Positions 45,066 through 54,460 are shown, numbered from the stretch's first letter. The stretch is DNA of 64,000 nt from Sphingobacteriaceae bacterium (GCA_014380615.1 JACMJM010000019.1:62001-126000), one strand, 5' to 3'. A program made the numbers and translations. Notes: generated by a model from the letters alone, not told the origin.

Positions 45066-45470
45066 ATGAATATTTTTGTTGCAAGTCTCCCTTATCAGCT
45101 GGAAGAAGCTGATGTTAAAGAAACGTTCGAAGAATTCGGAACAGTTTCTTCAGTAAAATTAATCCTCGACAAGGAAACCGGAAAGAAGCGCGGTTTCGGC
45201 TTTGTAGAAATGCCCGATGACACAGAAGCGCAGAAAGCGATAACCGAATTAAACGGTTTGGAAGTTTTCGGCAGGACAATTTCGGTATCGAAAGCGGAAG
45301 ATAAGCGCGAAAGCAGCCCTCGTCCGCAGAGAAGCTATTCTAGTCCCGACAGAAGCAGCGGCGGAGGTTATAGAGGCGGCAACAGCGGTGGTGGTTATAA
45401 TAAAGGAGGCTCGGGCAGAAGCGATTTTAAATCGAAAGATCGTAATAAAGAAGACGGCAATCGCTGGTAA
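45066..45470 (+). CDS. RRM-type RNA-binding protein with Gly/Ser-rich tail
   Basis: 134 aa. Residues 1-80 form one RRM: RNP2 'MNIFVASLP' and RNP1 'KKRGFGFVEM', with 'EDVKETFEEFG'-like helices in between. The tail (from about residue 85) is low-complexity Gly/Ser/Arg with the repeat 'SSGGGYRGGNSGGGYNKGG'. This matches the small cold-shock-associated Rbp proteins of Bacteroidota and cyanobacteria. Role in RNA folding or stress is a family inference. A perfect 12-bp hairpin lies 57 nt downstream. Confidence 0.93.
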   Translation: MNIFVASLPYQLEEADVKETFEEFGTVSSVKLILDKETGKKRGFGFVEMPDDTEAQKAITELNGLEVFGRTISVSKAEDKRESSPRPQRSYSSPDRSSGGGYRGGNSGGGYNKGGSGRSDFKSKDRNKEDGNRW

Positions 45471-45526
45471 TTAGTTTCATGGCGTGATTGCCTGAACTTT
45501 CCATATTTTATAAAAATTTAAATCCT

Positions 45527-45554
45527 CTTAATCCTGGCAACAGCCAGGATTAAG
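45527..45554 (+). terminator. perfect hairpin after the RRM gene
   Basis: CTTAATCCTGGC and GCCAGGATTAAG form a perfect 12-bp stem with an AACA loop. There is no T run after it, so it may stabilise or process the transcript instead of ending it alone. Confidence 0.65.
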
Positions 45555-45698
45555 ATTGGTATGCGTCTCAAAATTCTCCTACATACCTTCGTAAACTTGC
45601 CCCCATTGTATGTAATATCTTTATATGAATCGGAAACCCTCTTATACCGATCCATTTAATATGCTATTTTTACGGTTTAAATAATAACACGTATCAGA

Positions 45699-46124
45699 AT
45701 GAGAAAAATTTATTTTTTATTGCATTTCTGTTTAGTTACTTCTGCTGTAAATGCTCAATCAAAGAGTGAGATAAAAGTTGCTGCTGTTGTAGAAAACTTC
45801 AAAGCAGCACTAATTAGCGGCGATAGGGCGCAGCTTGAAAAGATCACTTCACCCAACCTGAGTTATGGACATTCAAGCGGAAAGATAGAAGACAGGGCAA
45901 CCTTTATTGAAACATTGGCCAGTGGTAAATCTGATTTCGTTAAAGTAAATTTAACCGAACAAAGTATTAAGGTATCTGGTAAAACTGCTATAGTACGCCA
46001 CAAATTATCAGCCGAGATTAATGATGGCGGCAAGCCAGGCACAGTTAATCTGGGAGTGCTTTTGGTTTTTCAAAAAGACGGAGGCAATTGGAAGCTTCTT
46101 GCCAGACAAGCCTTTAAACTTTAG
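45699..46124 (+). CDS. secreted NTF2-like (DUF4440) protein
   Basis: 141 aa with signal peptide MRKIYFLLHFCLVTSAVNAQ. The rest is one NTF2-like fold of the DUF4440 type: 'VAAVVENFKAALISGDRAQL', 'LSYGHSSGKIEDRATFIETL' and 'GVLLVFQKDGGNWKLLARQA'. Such proteins are small-ligand binders or isomerase-like; none of their active-site patterns can be assigned here. It is followed by a terminator and then an MFS gene. Confidence 0.75.
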   Translation: MRKIYFLLHFCLVTSAVNAQSKSEIKVAAVVENFKAALISGDRAQLEKITSPNLSYGHSSGKIEDRATFIETLASGKSDFVKVNLTEQSIKVSGKTAIVRHKLSAEINDGGKPGTVNLGVLLVFQKDGGNWKLLARQAFKL

Positions 46125-46179
46125 TATCTGATAGGATATTATCCTTTTACAGCTTATTTCTCACATTAAAAAGACTTCT

Positions 46180-46207
46180 AAAGCCGGGATTATATCTTGG
46201 CTTTTTT
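46180..46207 (+). terminator. intrinsic terminator after the NTF2-like gene
   Basis: AAAGCC pairs with GGCTTT, with a further GAT/ATC pairing inside, followed by a T6 tract, 56 nt past the stop codon and ahead of the MFS gene. Confidence 0.75.
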
Positions 46208-46219
46208 AATAACAGCATT

Positions 46220-47356
46220 TTGAATAATAAGGCAAAATCTAAATATAGAATCGCGGTTGGGGTTTTGTTCTTTTTGCAGGGACTTGCTTTTTCAAGCTGG
46301 GCATCACGTATCCCGTCGGTACAGGAACGGCTTCATCTTTCTGAAACTGAGTTAGGTTTGGTTTTATTTGCCTTGCCCTTCGGATTAATGGTATCATTGC
46401 CATTTGCGGCCTGGTTGATAACCAGGTTCGGAAGCCGGAAAGTAGTTTTTTTAGCATCAATAGCTTATTTGTTTATCCTTATTTTTATAGGTTTCTCCAC
46501 AACAATTTCAAAGTTAACAGTGGCACTATTTGCTTTCGGCTTATTCGGAAATATGGTAAATATTGCTGTAAACACACAGGCCGTGAATGTTGAGGCCCTG
46601 TATAATAAAGCAATCATGGCTTCTTTTCATGGCTTGTGGAGTTTGGCAGGCTTTTGTGGCGCGGCTTTGGGAACTCTTATGTCGGGACTAGAAATCGCCC
46701 CGTCATACCATTTTCTTATTATCGCCCTGTTTTCGATTCTAATCCTGACGATTTACTCTCGCAACACTGTACAATCGGATATAGGTGGTGCTACTGACAA
46801 AAAGTTTGTGCTGCCAGATAAGTCTCTCCTCCATTTGGGTTTAATAGCATTTTTCTCACTAATATGCGAAGGTGCTATGTTCGATTGGAGTGGCGTCTAT
46901 TTTAAAAAGGTTGTGATGGCAAAAGATAATTGGATTGGAATGGGGTACACTGTATTTATGTGTACCATGGCAGGTGGGCGTTTCTTTGCCGATAGGCTGG
47001 TAACCAATTTCGGACTAAAGAGAATTTTGCAGGTAAACGGTGTATTAACTGCTTTCGGGCTCTTGCTGGCTGTGGTTTTTCCGACCTTAACTTTTGCGCT
47101 TGTTGGTTTTTTTTTAGTTGGATTTGGAGTTTCATCAATTGTTCCGCTAATCTATAGTGCGGCTGGAAAATCAAAAAAAGTTTCGCCCGGCATAGCCATA
47201 GCTACAGTATCAACCATCGGGTTTGTAGGGTTTCTGATAGGCCCCCCGCTTATCGGTATAATCGCGGGTGCTTTTAATTTACGGGTATCCTTTATTTTGA
47301 TAGCGGCAATGAGTTTATGCGTAACATTATTATCCGCATTTATTAAGGAAGATTAA
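46220..47356 (+). CDS. MFS transporter
   Basis: 378 aa with about 12 membrane helices. The first loop between helices 2 and 3 reads 'LITRFGSRKVVF', the major facilitator motif, and 'FFLQGLAFSSWASRIPSVQ' and 'NIAVNTQAVNVEALY' resemble the YbjJ-like branch of sugar or drug exporters. The start is a TTG at 46220; no ATG lies at a sensible distance. A D-2-hydroxyacid dehydrogenase gene follows after 42 nt, possibly in one transcript. Substrate unknown. Confidence 0.82.
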   Translation: MNNKAKSKYRIAVGVLFFLQGLAFSSWASRIPSVQERLHLSETELGLVLFALPFGLMVSLPFAAWLITRFGSRKVVFLASIAYLFILIFIGFSTTISKLTVALFAFGLFGNMVNIAVNTQAVNVEALYNKAIMASFHGLWSLAGFCGAALGTLMSGLEIAPSYHFLIIALFSILILTIYSRNTVQSDIGGATDKKFVLPDKSLLHLGLIAFFSLICEGAMFDWSGVYFKKVVMAKDNWIGMGYTVFMCTMAGGRFFADRLVTNFGLKRILQVNGVLTAFGLLLAVVFPTLTFALVGFFLVGFGVSSIVPLIYSAAGKSKKVSPGIAIATVSTIGFVGFLIGPPLIGIIAGAFNLRVSFILIAAMSLCVTLLSAFIKED

Positions 47357-47398
47357 ATCAATTGGATATATCTTTCATAATTATTAAAATAGTCCGAT

Positions 47399-48346
47399 AT
47401 GAAAATTGTTATAGTAGATGCCTATACATTAAATCCGGGAGATTTATCGTGGGATAAACTTAGCCAGTTAGGCGATACAGAATTATTCGACAGAACTTCT
47501 CCGGAAGAATTAGTTACCCGTTGCAAGGATGCTGATATTGTTTTAACGAATAAGGTAGCTTTTGGAGCAGATATTCTTAACCAGCTACCAAAATTAAAGC
47601 TTTTATGTGTTACCGCAACCGGCTACAACATTATCGATATTGAGGCCGCAGGGGCCAAAAATATATCTGTTTGTAACGTCCCCGACTACGGCACCGATTC
47701 GGTAGCCCAACACACATTTGCGCTTATACTGGAACTTGCTAATCGTGTGGGCGTGCATAGCCGATCTGTACAAATGGGAGAGTGGGTAAATTCGAAAGAT
47801 TTTAGTTATGCGTTGACTCCTCTTATCGAGCTAAAAGGCAAAATACTGGGTTTGGTGGGTTTTGGAAGTATTGGCAAAAGAACTGCCGAAATAGCCAAGG
47901 CATTTGGTATGGAAGTATGGTATTATACGCCTAACAAAAAAGACACATCGCTTGCTCAGTTCAAGGAGTTAGAGCCCCTTTTTGCTGAAAGTGATTTCAT
48001 TTCCCTTCATCTTCCATTAAAGCCTGAGAATAAGGAATTCGTTAATAGAACTTTGATTTCGAAAATGAAAAAGAACGCCTTTTTGATAAACACATCGAGA
48101 GGGCAGCTTATAAATGAACCCGACTTAGCTAAGGCCTTAAACTCAAATCAAATTGCTGGCGCAGCTTTGGATGTTCTTTCTGTGGAACCTCCCACTATAG
48201 ATAATCCCTTATTAGCCGCTGCGAATTGCATATTTACTCCGCATAATGCCTGGATGAGTAAAGAAGCCAGAGAAAGAATTATGCTGATAACGTATCATAA
48301 TATTCACTCATTTTTAGACGGGAATGTATCAAATAAAGTCAATTAA
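47399..48346 (+). CDS. D-2-hydroxyacid dehydrogenase (glycerate dehydrogenase-like)
   Basis: 315 aa NAD-dependent oxidoreductase. The Rossmann motif is 'GLVGFGSIGKR' (GFGSIG at 154-159). The catalytic trio is R234 ('NTSRGQLI'), E263 ('LSVEPP') and H282 ('FTPHNAW'), as in hydroxypyruvate and D-lactate reductases. Length and the 'LCVTATGYNIIDIEAA' segment are normal for the glycerate dehydrogenase branch. By family it reduces a 2-keto acid to a D-2-hydroxyacid. The next gene begins 32 nt later. Confidence 0.92.
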   Translation: MKIVIVDAYTLNPGDLSWDKLSQLGDTELFDRTSPEELVTRCKDADIVLTNKVAFGADILNQLPKLKLLCVTATGYNIIDIEAAGAKNISVCNVPDYGTDSVAQHTFALILELANRVGVHSRSVQMGEWVNSKDFSYALTPLIELKGKILGLVGFGSIGKRTAEIAKAFGMEVWYYTPNKKDTSLAQFKELEPLFAESDFISLHLPLKPENKEFVNRTLISKMKKNAFLINTSRGQLINEPDLAKALNSNQIAGAALDVLSVEPPTIDNPLLAAANCIFTPHNAWMSKEARERIMLITYHNIHSFLDGNVSNKVN

Positions 48347-48378
48347 TTCTTTATCTTTCGCCCTCCAAAACCTATAAG

Positions 48379-50913
48379 ATGAGCATATCACGATTTCTAC
48401 TTGTTTTTTTATTTAACACATTTTTCACTTCATTAATTGCTCAACAAAAGCCAGAGAAACTAACTGTTTTTTTCGAAAAGGTATACCTGCATACCGACAG
48501 GGAGCTATATGTAGGTGGTGAAGATATTTGGTATAAGGCTTACCTGGTTAATGCCCGGGGAAATGCGCCCTTAGCAACCAGCAGTAATTTATATGTAGAA
48601 CTAATATCTCCGCGATCAACAATAATTAATCGTCAGGTTGTCCGATTTACTAAAAGCATGGCCAAAGGTGATTTTAAACTTAAAGATAGCCTCCCCGCCG
48701 GAGAATATAAGTTAAGGGCTTATACAAACTGGATGCGAAACTTTGGCGAAAATTTCATCTTCGAAAAAATTATAAAAGTTACCGATGCTTCAACCGCAAC
48801 TACGCCAAGCCGTACCAGAGTTACTTCGGCGACTACGATTACTTCGAATGTCGGGGCTTCTGGTAGTCCTGCCGCACCTATAGTAAGATTTTTTCCCGAA
48901 GGCGGTTCACTAGTTGAAGGAATATCTAGCCGCGTTGCCTTCAAAATCGAAAGTGCTGATGGTAGGGGTATGGCTTCAAAAGGCTCAATTGTAAGTTCAT
49001 CCGGTGAGTCAGTTGCCAGCTTCACTTCAGACGCAACCGGTTTGGGAAGCTTTTCTCTTAAACCCGCTTCAGGAACGAAATATACCGCGGAAGGAACCAT
49101 TGCCCCAAACCGTACTTTTAAAGCGGTGTTGCCGCAAGCCTTATTAAGCGGCTTTGGAATGTACGTACAAGAAAAGGATTCAATAATAAATGTAATGACT
49201 TTTCTCAACGAGCCAAGCCTTGCAGAAAGTCAGAACAAGAAACTATATCTTATTGTAAGGCAGGGTGGAAAAACTATTATTTCTACTGAGATTGCTGTAA
49301 CCGGGCCCCAGGTAGTAACCCGTTTAAGCAAAGCAGTTTTACCAACAGGCATTAATGCTTTTACTCTATATGATGTTAAGGGCCGTCCTCAATGTGAGCG
49401 TTTAGTATTCATTCATCAACCAGGGCGGGTAAACGTAAGTATCACAGCCGATAAGTCGGAGTACAAATCAAAGGAAAAAGTAAATCTTTTGATTAAAGCT
49501 ACCGATGGAAATGGTGTGCCTTTAAAAACCAATCTTTCCCTGGCTGTTACCGATGCCGGTGTAGTTCCGTCAAACGAGATGGATATCCGTACATATCTGT
49601 TGCTGCAATCAGAAATTAAGGGCAAAATAGAAAATCCTAAACAGTATTTTGATGAAAGTAACGCTGATCGTCGGAAGCAATTGGATTTACTGCTGTTAAC
49701 CCAGGGCTGGCGCGATTTTGTTTGGAAAAGAGTGGCCGATTCAACTCTTCGCATTAAGTATGTACTCGAGCAGGGAATCACGATTAGCGGAGCAGTAAAA
49801 GACGGAATCAAGAACAAGCCTCTTGCCGGAGCTAATATTACATTAAGAACACCTCAGTCTAAGGACCAAAAATTCTTTAGCGCACGCACTGACTCGCTTG
49901 GAAGATATTTTATTGATAACATCCAATTTACCGGACGATTTCCGGTTATTGTCACTACCAGAAATGATAAGGGGGAGCCTTACGGAAAGGTGTCTCTTGA
50001 CTCGGTTTTTAGTGATATAATGGCAATTAAAAAGCCTTCGCAATTACTTCCGGTATTGGATTTTAGTAAAGAATCGACTCTTTTATCAGAGCGGCTTATA
50101 AAGCGGAGGAGAGTTAGCCTTTCTGATACGGTAGAACTTGCGGCGGTAACCATTAAAGCAAAGAAAAAGACGGTTACATTGATGTCTGGTTCCCAAATGT
50201 TTGATTTTGGTTATCCGGAAGAAAATTTTGTTATCAACGAAAAGGATCATAAAGAATATAAAAGCCTTCTCCACTACTTATTAACCAAGTCAAATTATAG
50301 TACGGTTAGCAGTGGTTCATCTTCAAATCGCTTATTATTTTACGGCGAAAAAGGTCGAGCGATTAGACCTGTCATCCTTTTAAACGGAAAGGAAATCGGA
50401 GTTTTGGAGAGCGAGGCAACCTCAATAGCAGAACCTTCAACAGAAAGTACGACAGACGGAGCCGCGGACGGATCTGAGAATGCCGTTGCCGGAGCTCAGG
50501 ATATCGACGACGATTTTGCGTTCTACACTATGGATATGATTGAAAAAATTAATATCCAAAAACTTATGCAGACAGACCCTAATGGCAGGCGTCCGCCTGA
50601 AATCGGATATTTAGTAACAATTACAACCAAACCCGACGCCCTGATCTGGAAGCAAAGAGATAAGGTAGTTGCCACGATTAACGGTTATTATCAATCTCGT
50701 GTGTTTTATTCTCCCAATTACAATCAGCCTGATACTAAGCCTGATATCAGGCCTACAATTTTCTGGAATCCAAGCTTAATCACCAATGAAAAGGGGGAAG
50801 CAAGTGTTAGTTATTTTAACGCTGATGCTAAAAATAAAATTAGAATTGTAGCTGAAGGTATTAGTGAAAAAGGTATTCCCTTGGTTGGAAATACTGAATA
50901 TATTGTAAAGTAA
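48379..50913 (+). CDS. large MG2/plug-type envelope protein
   Basis: 844 aa with an N-terminal signal (ends near 'TSLIAQQ'). Residues 30-130 are a macroglobulin-like MG2 module ('VYLHTDRELYVGGEDIWYKA', 'AGEYKLRAYTNWMRN'). The middle has further beta domains and a carboxypeptidase-regulatory-like segment ('ISGAVKDGIKNKPLAGANIT'). The C-terminal third is related to the TonB receptor plug region ('RPVILLNGKEIG') and ends 'NPSLITNEKGEASVSYFNAD'. A low-complexity acidic/Ser-Thr stretch interrupts the plug-like part. Family members are widespread in Bacteroidota and of unknown role; no transmembrane barrel follows, so it is not itself a receptor. A large palindromic hairpin lies downstream. Confidence 0.7.
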   Translation: MSISRFLLVFLFNTFFTSLIAQQKPEKLTVFFEKVYLHTDRELYVGGEDIWYKAYLVNARGNAPLATSSNLYVELISPRSTIINRQVVRFTKSMAKGDFKLKDSLPAGEYKLRAYTNWMRNFGENFIFEKIIKVTDASTATTPSRTRVTSATTITSNVGASGSPAAPIVRFFPEGGSLVEGISSRVAFKIESADGRGMASKGSIVSSSGESVASFTSDATGLGSFSLKPASGTKYTAEGTIAPNRTFKAVLPQALLSGFGMYVQEKDSIINVMTFLNEPSLAESQNKKLYLIVRQGGKTIISTEIAVTGPQVVTRLSKAVLPTGINAFTLYDVKGRPQCERLVFIHQPGRVNVSITADKSEYKSKEKVNLLIKATDGNGVPLKTNLSLAVTDAGVVPSNEMDIRTYLLLQSEIKGKIENPKQYFDESNADRRKQLDLLLLTQGWRDFVWKRVADSTLRIKYVLEQGITISGAVKDGIKNKPLAGANITLRTPQSKDQKFFSARTDSLGRYFIDNIQFTGRFPVIVTTRNDKGEPYGKVSLDSVFSDIMAIKKPSQLLPVLDFSKESTLLSERLIKRRRVSLSDTVELAAVTIKAKKKTVTLMSGSQMFDFGYPEENFVINEKDHKEYKSLLHYLLTKSNYSTVSSGSSSNRLLFYGEKGRAIRPVILLNGKEIGVLESEATSIAEPSTESTTDGAADGSENAVAGAQDIDDDFAFYTMDMIEKINIQKLMQTDPNGRRPPEIGYLVTITTKPDALIWKQRDKVVATINGYYQSRVFYSPNYNQPDTKPDIRPTIFWNPSLITNEKGEASVSYFNADAKNKIRIVAEGISEKGIPLVGNTEYIVK

Positions 50914-50945
50914 TTTTATCAAAAGGCATTTTGTCTCAACGATAG

Positions 50946-50988
50946 GAGAGATCTAAGGTATAGATTAACAATCATCCTTAGATCTCTC
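50946..50988. terminator. long hairpin between convergent genes, REP-like
   Basis: GAGAGATCTAAGG and CCTTAGATCTCTC form a perfect 13-bp stem around a 17-nt loop, and flanking GTC/GAC and AACG/CGTT pairs extend it. It separates the MG2/plug gene (+) from phosphoglucomutase (-). The outer sequence 'CTCACTCCGTTCGACA' resembles interspersed palindromes known in this phylum (inference). Confidence 0.75.
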
Positions 50989-51042
50989 ACTCCGTTCGAC
51001 ATAAAATACACGCTTGAAGTAACTGTATTTTGATCTACTGTA

Positions 51043-52779
51043 TTATACCTTCAAATCAGTCATAATCGCGTTAACTTTATCATCAAGTTGTTTTTCAACT
51101 TCTTTATAATTACCCTTATTGGCTAAAGGCGCGGTTACACTGCAATAAAATTTAATTTTAGGTTCTGTTCCGGAAGGGCGTGCCGAAATAATACTGCCGT
51201 CTTCTGTAATGAACTGTAATACGTCCGATTTTGGGAAATCAAGCAGGGAGCTTGAGCCCAGGCTCAAGTCAGTTTCTTTTTGAAGTTCGTAATCTTTTAG
51301 AAAACTAACCTTAGAACCGCCAAGACTTACCGGAGGATTGTTTCTAAAACGCTCCATCATAGCTTTAATCTCTTCAGCACCAGCTTTGCCAGTTTTAGTT
51401 ACAGATACCAGTTTCTCTTTATAAAAACCATATTGTTCGTACATAGACAGCATTGCCTCGAACAAGCTGCTCCCTTGGTCTTTATAATAGGCAGTCATCT
51501 CTGCAATAAATGCGGCGGAAATCACAGCATCTTTATCTCTTACCAATTCCCCTATCAAATACCCGTAACTCTCTTCTCCGCCGCCGATAAAGGTTTTTTT
51601 GCCGGATAATTTGGTCATTAATTCGCCTATATATTTAAAGCCTGTTAAGGTGTTAAAGCACTCTACGTTTTTCGATTTCGCAATCTCATCGATAATGTAT
51701 GATGTTACTATCGTTTTAACAATATATTCATTGCCGGTAAGTTTGCCGCTTTCTTCCCATGCTGTTAGAAGATAATTTATTAGTAAACTTCCTGTTTGGT
51801 TGCCGTTTAGCAAAACAAATTCACCTTCATCATTTTTTACCGCAATACCAACACGGTCAGCGTCGGGGTCGGTAGCAAGAATCAAATCCGCATCAGTTTC
51901 TTTACCCTTGGCCAGAGCAAGAGTAAGTGCTTCTTTCTCTTCGGGATTGGGATACACTACCGTAGGAAAATTTCCGTCTGGTTTTATCTGCTCTTCAACC
52001 AGGATCACATTTTCAAAGCCAAATTTCTCCAGGGCTTGCGGAACCAAGGTAATGCCCGTTCCGTGAATGGGAGAGAATACTATTTTAAGATCGCTTTGAC
52101 GCTTTATAGCTTCGGGTGAAACAGAGAGCAGGGAAATTTTATCTAAATACAGACTATCCATCTCTTCGCCAAGAAGCTCAATGTTTTCTTCAACACGATT
52201 AAATTTAACCGCATTAATAGAAGCGATTCCGGCAACTTCATCCATTACCATCTTATCATCCGGGGCCACAAACTGGCCTCCGTCTGCACCGTATGCTTTA
52301 TAACCATTGTACTCTTTAGGGTTATGAGAAGCGGTTAACATAACACCGCTGCGGCAGCCCAATTCTCTGATGGCAAACGAAAGGAGAGGAGTTGGCCTTA
52401 ATTCCTTAAAAAAATAAACATGAATACCGTTTGCAGAAAAAACTTCAGCGGTGATTTTTGCGAAAAAGTCCGATTTATTTCTGCTATCGTGCGCAACGGC
52501 GACTTTTATTTTTTCGCCCGGGTATTTTTTTAAGAGATAATTGCACAACCCCTGTGTAGCGGTTCCGATAGTATATTTGTTAATTCGGTTGGAACCATTT
52601 CCCATTAATCCTCTGAGCCCTCCGGTACCAAACTCCAAATCCTTGTAAAATGAATCGGTTAAATCGGTGTAAGATTTTTGATCTAAAAGATTTTGAATCT
52701 CGTTTTTGGTTTCCTGATCGTAACTACCCTGAAGCCAGGTGTTGATTTTTTGTAATACAGATGGCTCTAAATCGTGCAT
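51043..52779 (-). CDS. phosphoglucomutase/phosphomannomutase
   Basis: 578 aa alpha-D-phosphohexomutase that interconverts hexose 1- and 6-phosphates. All four domains are present: the phospho-acceptor S151 in 'LTASHNP', the Mg2+ loop 'ATDPDADRVG', the sugar-binding 'GGEESYGYLIG', and the phosphate-binding 'ARPSGTEPKIKFY' near the C-terminus. Length and the 'GTGGLRGLMGNGSNRIN' opening match the type that handles both glucose and mannose phosphates. Single gene, divergent from the EVE gene. Confidence 0.95.
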   Translation of the reverse strand: MHDLEPSVLQKINTWLQGSYDQETKNEIQNLLDQKSYTDLTDSFYKDLEFGTGGLRGLMGNGSNRINKYTIGTATQGLCNYLLKKYPGEKIKVAVAHDSRNKSDFFAKITAEVFSANGIHVYFFKELRPTPLLSFAIRELGCRSGVMLTASHNPKEYNGYKAYGADGGQFVAPDDKMVMDEVAGIASINAVKFNRVEENIELLGEEMDSLYLDKISLLSVSPEAIKRQSDLKIVFSPIHGTGITLVPQALEKFGFENVILVEEQIKPDGNFPTVVYPNPEEKEALTLALAKGKETDADLILATDPDADRVGIAVKNDEGEFVLLNGNQTGSLLINYLLTAWEESGKLTGNEYIVKTIVTSYIIDEIAKSKNVECFNTLTGFKYIGELMTKLSGKKTFIGGGEESYGYLIGELVRDKDAVISAAFIAEMTAYYKDQGSSLFEAMLSMYEQYGFYKEKLVSVTKTGKAGAEEIKAMMERFRNNPPVSLGGSKVSFLKDYELQKETDLSLGSSSLLDFPKSDVLQFITEDGSIISARPSGTEPKIKFYCSVTAPLANKGNYKEVEKQLDDKVNAIMTDLKV

Positions 52780-52912
52780 ATATATTTAATTTAACTGAAT
52801 GTAATTTGCTTGCAAGTATACAAAGATTATAAAATAGCTATAATCGCTAAAGTCATAAACTTGTTTGGTTTATCTGTGCTTTTTCACATTTTTACAGTTA
52901 AAACTTTAAGAC

Positions 52913-53320
52913 ATGAATTATTGGTTAGTAAAAAGCGAACCATTTAAATACAGTTGGGAAAAATTTAATAAAGACGGGCGCACCTTTTGGGACGGCGTTA
53001 GAAATTTTCAGGCCCGCAATAACTTAAGAGATATGAAAGAAGGCGATCTGGTTCTTTTTTATCACAGTAATGAAGGAAAAGCAGTGGTGGGCATTGCAAA
53101 AGTGCTTAAAGAGGCCTATCAGGATCCAACATCAGATGATAAAAATTGGGTGGTGGTTGATCTTGCTCCTGTAGAAAGCCTGAAAAGGCCTGTTACACTC
53201 AAAGAAATAAAAGCAGATACACGTTTAAAGGAAATCGGATTGGTAAAACAAGGCAGGCTTTCTGTAATGAGTTTAAAGGCTGAAGAATTCGACAGGATAT
53301 TAGAATTAGCTAATAAGTAA
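52913..53320 (+). CDS. EVE-domain protein
   Basis: 135 aa, entirely an EVE domain (PUA-like fold, thymocyte nuclear protein 1-like): 'MNYWLVKSEPFKYSWEKF', 'WDGVRNFQARNNLRDMKEGD' and 'VLFYHSNEGKAVVGIAKV'. The domain binds modified bases in DNA or RNA. No restriction or modification gene adjoins it, so a housekeeping RNA role is as likely as defence. Complete and typical in length. Confidence 0.92.
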   Translation: MNYWLVKSEPFKYSWEKFNKDGRTFWDGVRNFQARNNLRDMKEGDLVLFYHSNEGKAVVGIAKVLKEAYQDPTSDDKNWVVVDLAPVESLKRPVTLKEIKADTRLKEIGLVKQGRLSVMSLKAEEFDRILELANK

Positions 53321-53380
53321 ATAAGAATTTGAACTCATCCTTATTATTTGGCTCGAACGTAAGTTTTAATATAAATGCTT

Positions 53381-53388
53381 TATATTTG
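53381..53388 (+). promoter_or_regulatory. putative -7 element TATATTTG
   Basis: Exact TAnnTTTG match 5 nt before the ATG at 53394; transcription would then give an almost leaderless mRNA. A TTTG at 53347-53350 is too far upstream for a normal -33. Confidence 0.3.
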
Positions 53389-53393
53389 ATCTC

Positions 53394-53903
53394 ATGAGAG
53401 CCGCAATTTTATCAGCTTTTTTAATATTTTTTCTAATTTCCTTTAGAACTACAGCCGTTTCCGCTCAATCTAAGAGAAATGTACATTCGGCTAAGGTTTA
53501 CACACAAGACCGCAAGATTATTCGTGGTATTCTCACGTCAGCTAATGATAAGGGTGTTTTTCTGTTGAAAAGAAAGGAAAAAATGCCGACTTTAATAGAG
53601 GTTTATCAGATTAGAGAGATACAGTTAAGAAGGAAATCAAAAGCCGGTACTGGCACAACGATAGGTTTTTTAACCGGTTTGGCCGCCTCTACCGGAGCTG
53701 TTGTAGCTCTGCACAATGAAGATCGTAAGGAAAATGCCCTCAGATTACTTGGCGGCGTATTATTTACCTTTTCAACCACTGCAATCGGTGGTGCTATATC
53801 CAGTAAACCTGATGAGGTGATACTTATAAACGGCAGGAATGAAGATTATCTTCAAAACCTCAATAAACTAAAATCTTTTACTCCTGTAGAGAAAAACCGG
53901 TAG
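53394..53903 (+). CDS. secreted or membrane protein of unknown function
   Basis: 169 aa with signal peptide (MRAAILSAFLIFFLISF to about 'SAQS'). 'KVYTQDRKIIRGILTSANDK' looks like a small beta-barrel start, followed by a basic strand and a Gly/Thr-rich pair of hydrophobic segments ('GTTIGFLTGLAASTGAVVAL', 'ALRLLGGVLFTFSTTAIGGA') that could form a membrane hairpin or glycine-zipper. No family recognised. It ends one base before the convergent thioesterase stop. Confidence 0.55.
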   Translation: MRAAILSAFLIFFLISFRTTAVSAQSKRNVHSAKVYTQDRKIIRGILTSANDKGVFLLKRKEKMPTLIEVYQIREIQLRRKSKAGTGTTIGFLTGLAASTGAVVALHNEDRKENALRLLGGVLFTFSTTAIGGAISSKPDEVILINGRNEDYLQNLNKLKSFTPVEKNR

Positions 53904-53904
53904 T

Positions 53905-54426
53905 TTAATCGTCATCCGAAAACAATGCTTTTAGTTCGGTGGCATCTTTTGGCTTCATTTTACCCGCCAAAATTAAACGCAACTGCCTTCTTCTTAAAGC
54001 ACTCGCAAATAAATGATGTTCTTCTTCCGTTTCCGGAATTACTTCGGGTACTTTAACTACTTTTCCTGAGGCATCTAAAGCTACGAAGGTATAATAAGCC
54101 TCATTACTTTTCGCTTTAACGCCAGAGGGAATATTTTCGGCCCAAACCTCAAGCCTTACTTCCATGGAAGTAGAAAAAGCTCTGGTAACTTTTGCGCTTA
54201 TAGTAATCACATCACCTAATTTAACTGCCTGTTTAAAAGATACATTGTCGACAGAAACCGTCACAACTATATGATTACTGTGCTTCTGTGCTGATATTGC
54301 CGCCGCAATATCCATCCAGTGAAGCAAGCGGCCCCCCATTAAATTATTTAAAGTATTGGTATCATTGGGCAGTACCAGTTCATTCATCACCGTGAACGAT
54401 TCACCAGCCTTTTTAGATAAAATCAT
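53905..54426 (-). CDS. hotdog-fold acyl-CoA thioesterase
   Basis: 173 aa, one 4HBT/hotdog domain of the YciA/BFIT kind. 'LPNDTNTLNNLMGGRLLHWM' and the catalytic Asp in 'LHWMDIAAAISAQKHSN' are diagnostic, followed by 'VTVSVDNVSFKQAVKLGDVI'. It hydrolyses acyl-CoAs of unspecified chain length. The next gene on this strand (T9SS plug protein) ends 34 nt upstream, so the two may be co-transcribed. Confidence 0.92.
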   Translation of the reverse strand: MILSKKAGESFTVMNELVLPNDTNTLNNLMGGRLLHWMDIAAAISAQKHSNHIVVTVSVDNVSFKQAVKLGDVITISAKVTRAFSTSMEVRLEVWAENIPSGVKAKSNEAYYTFVALDASGKVVKVPEVIPETEEEHHLFASALRRRQLRLILAGKMKPKDATELKALFSDDD

Positions 54427-54460
54427 TTTTAAATATAATTATACCATCAACAATTAAAGC

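Noticed and set aside
52913..53320. EVE protein as part of a defence island
   Set aside because: Neighbours are phosphoglucomutase, an unknown secreted protein and a thioesterase, none linked to defence.
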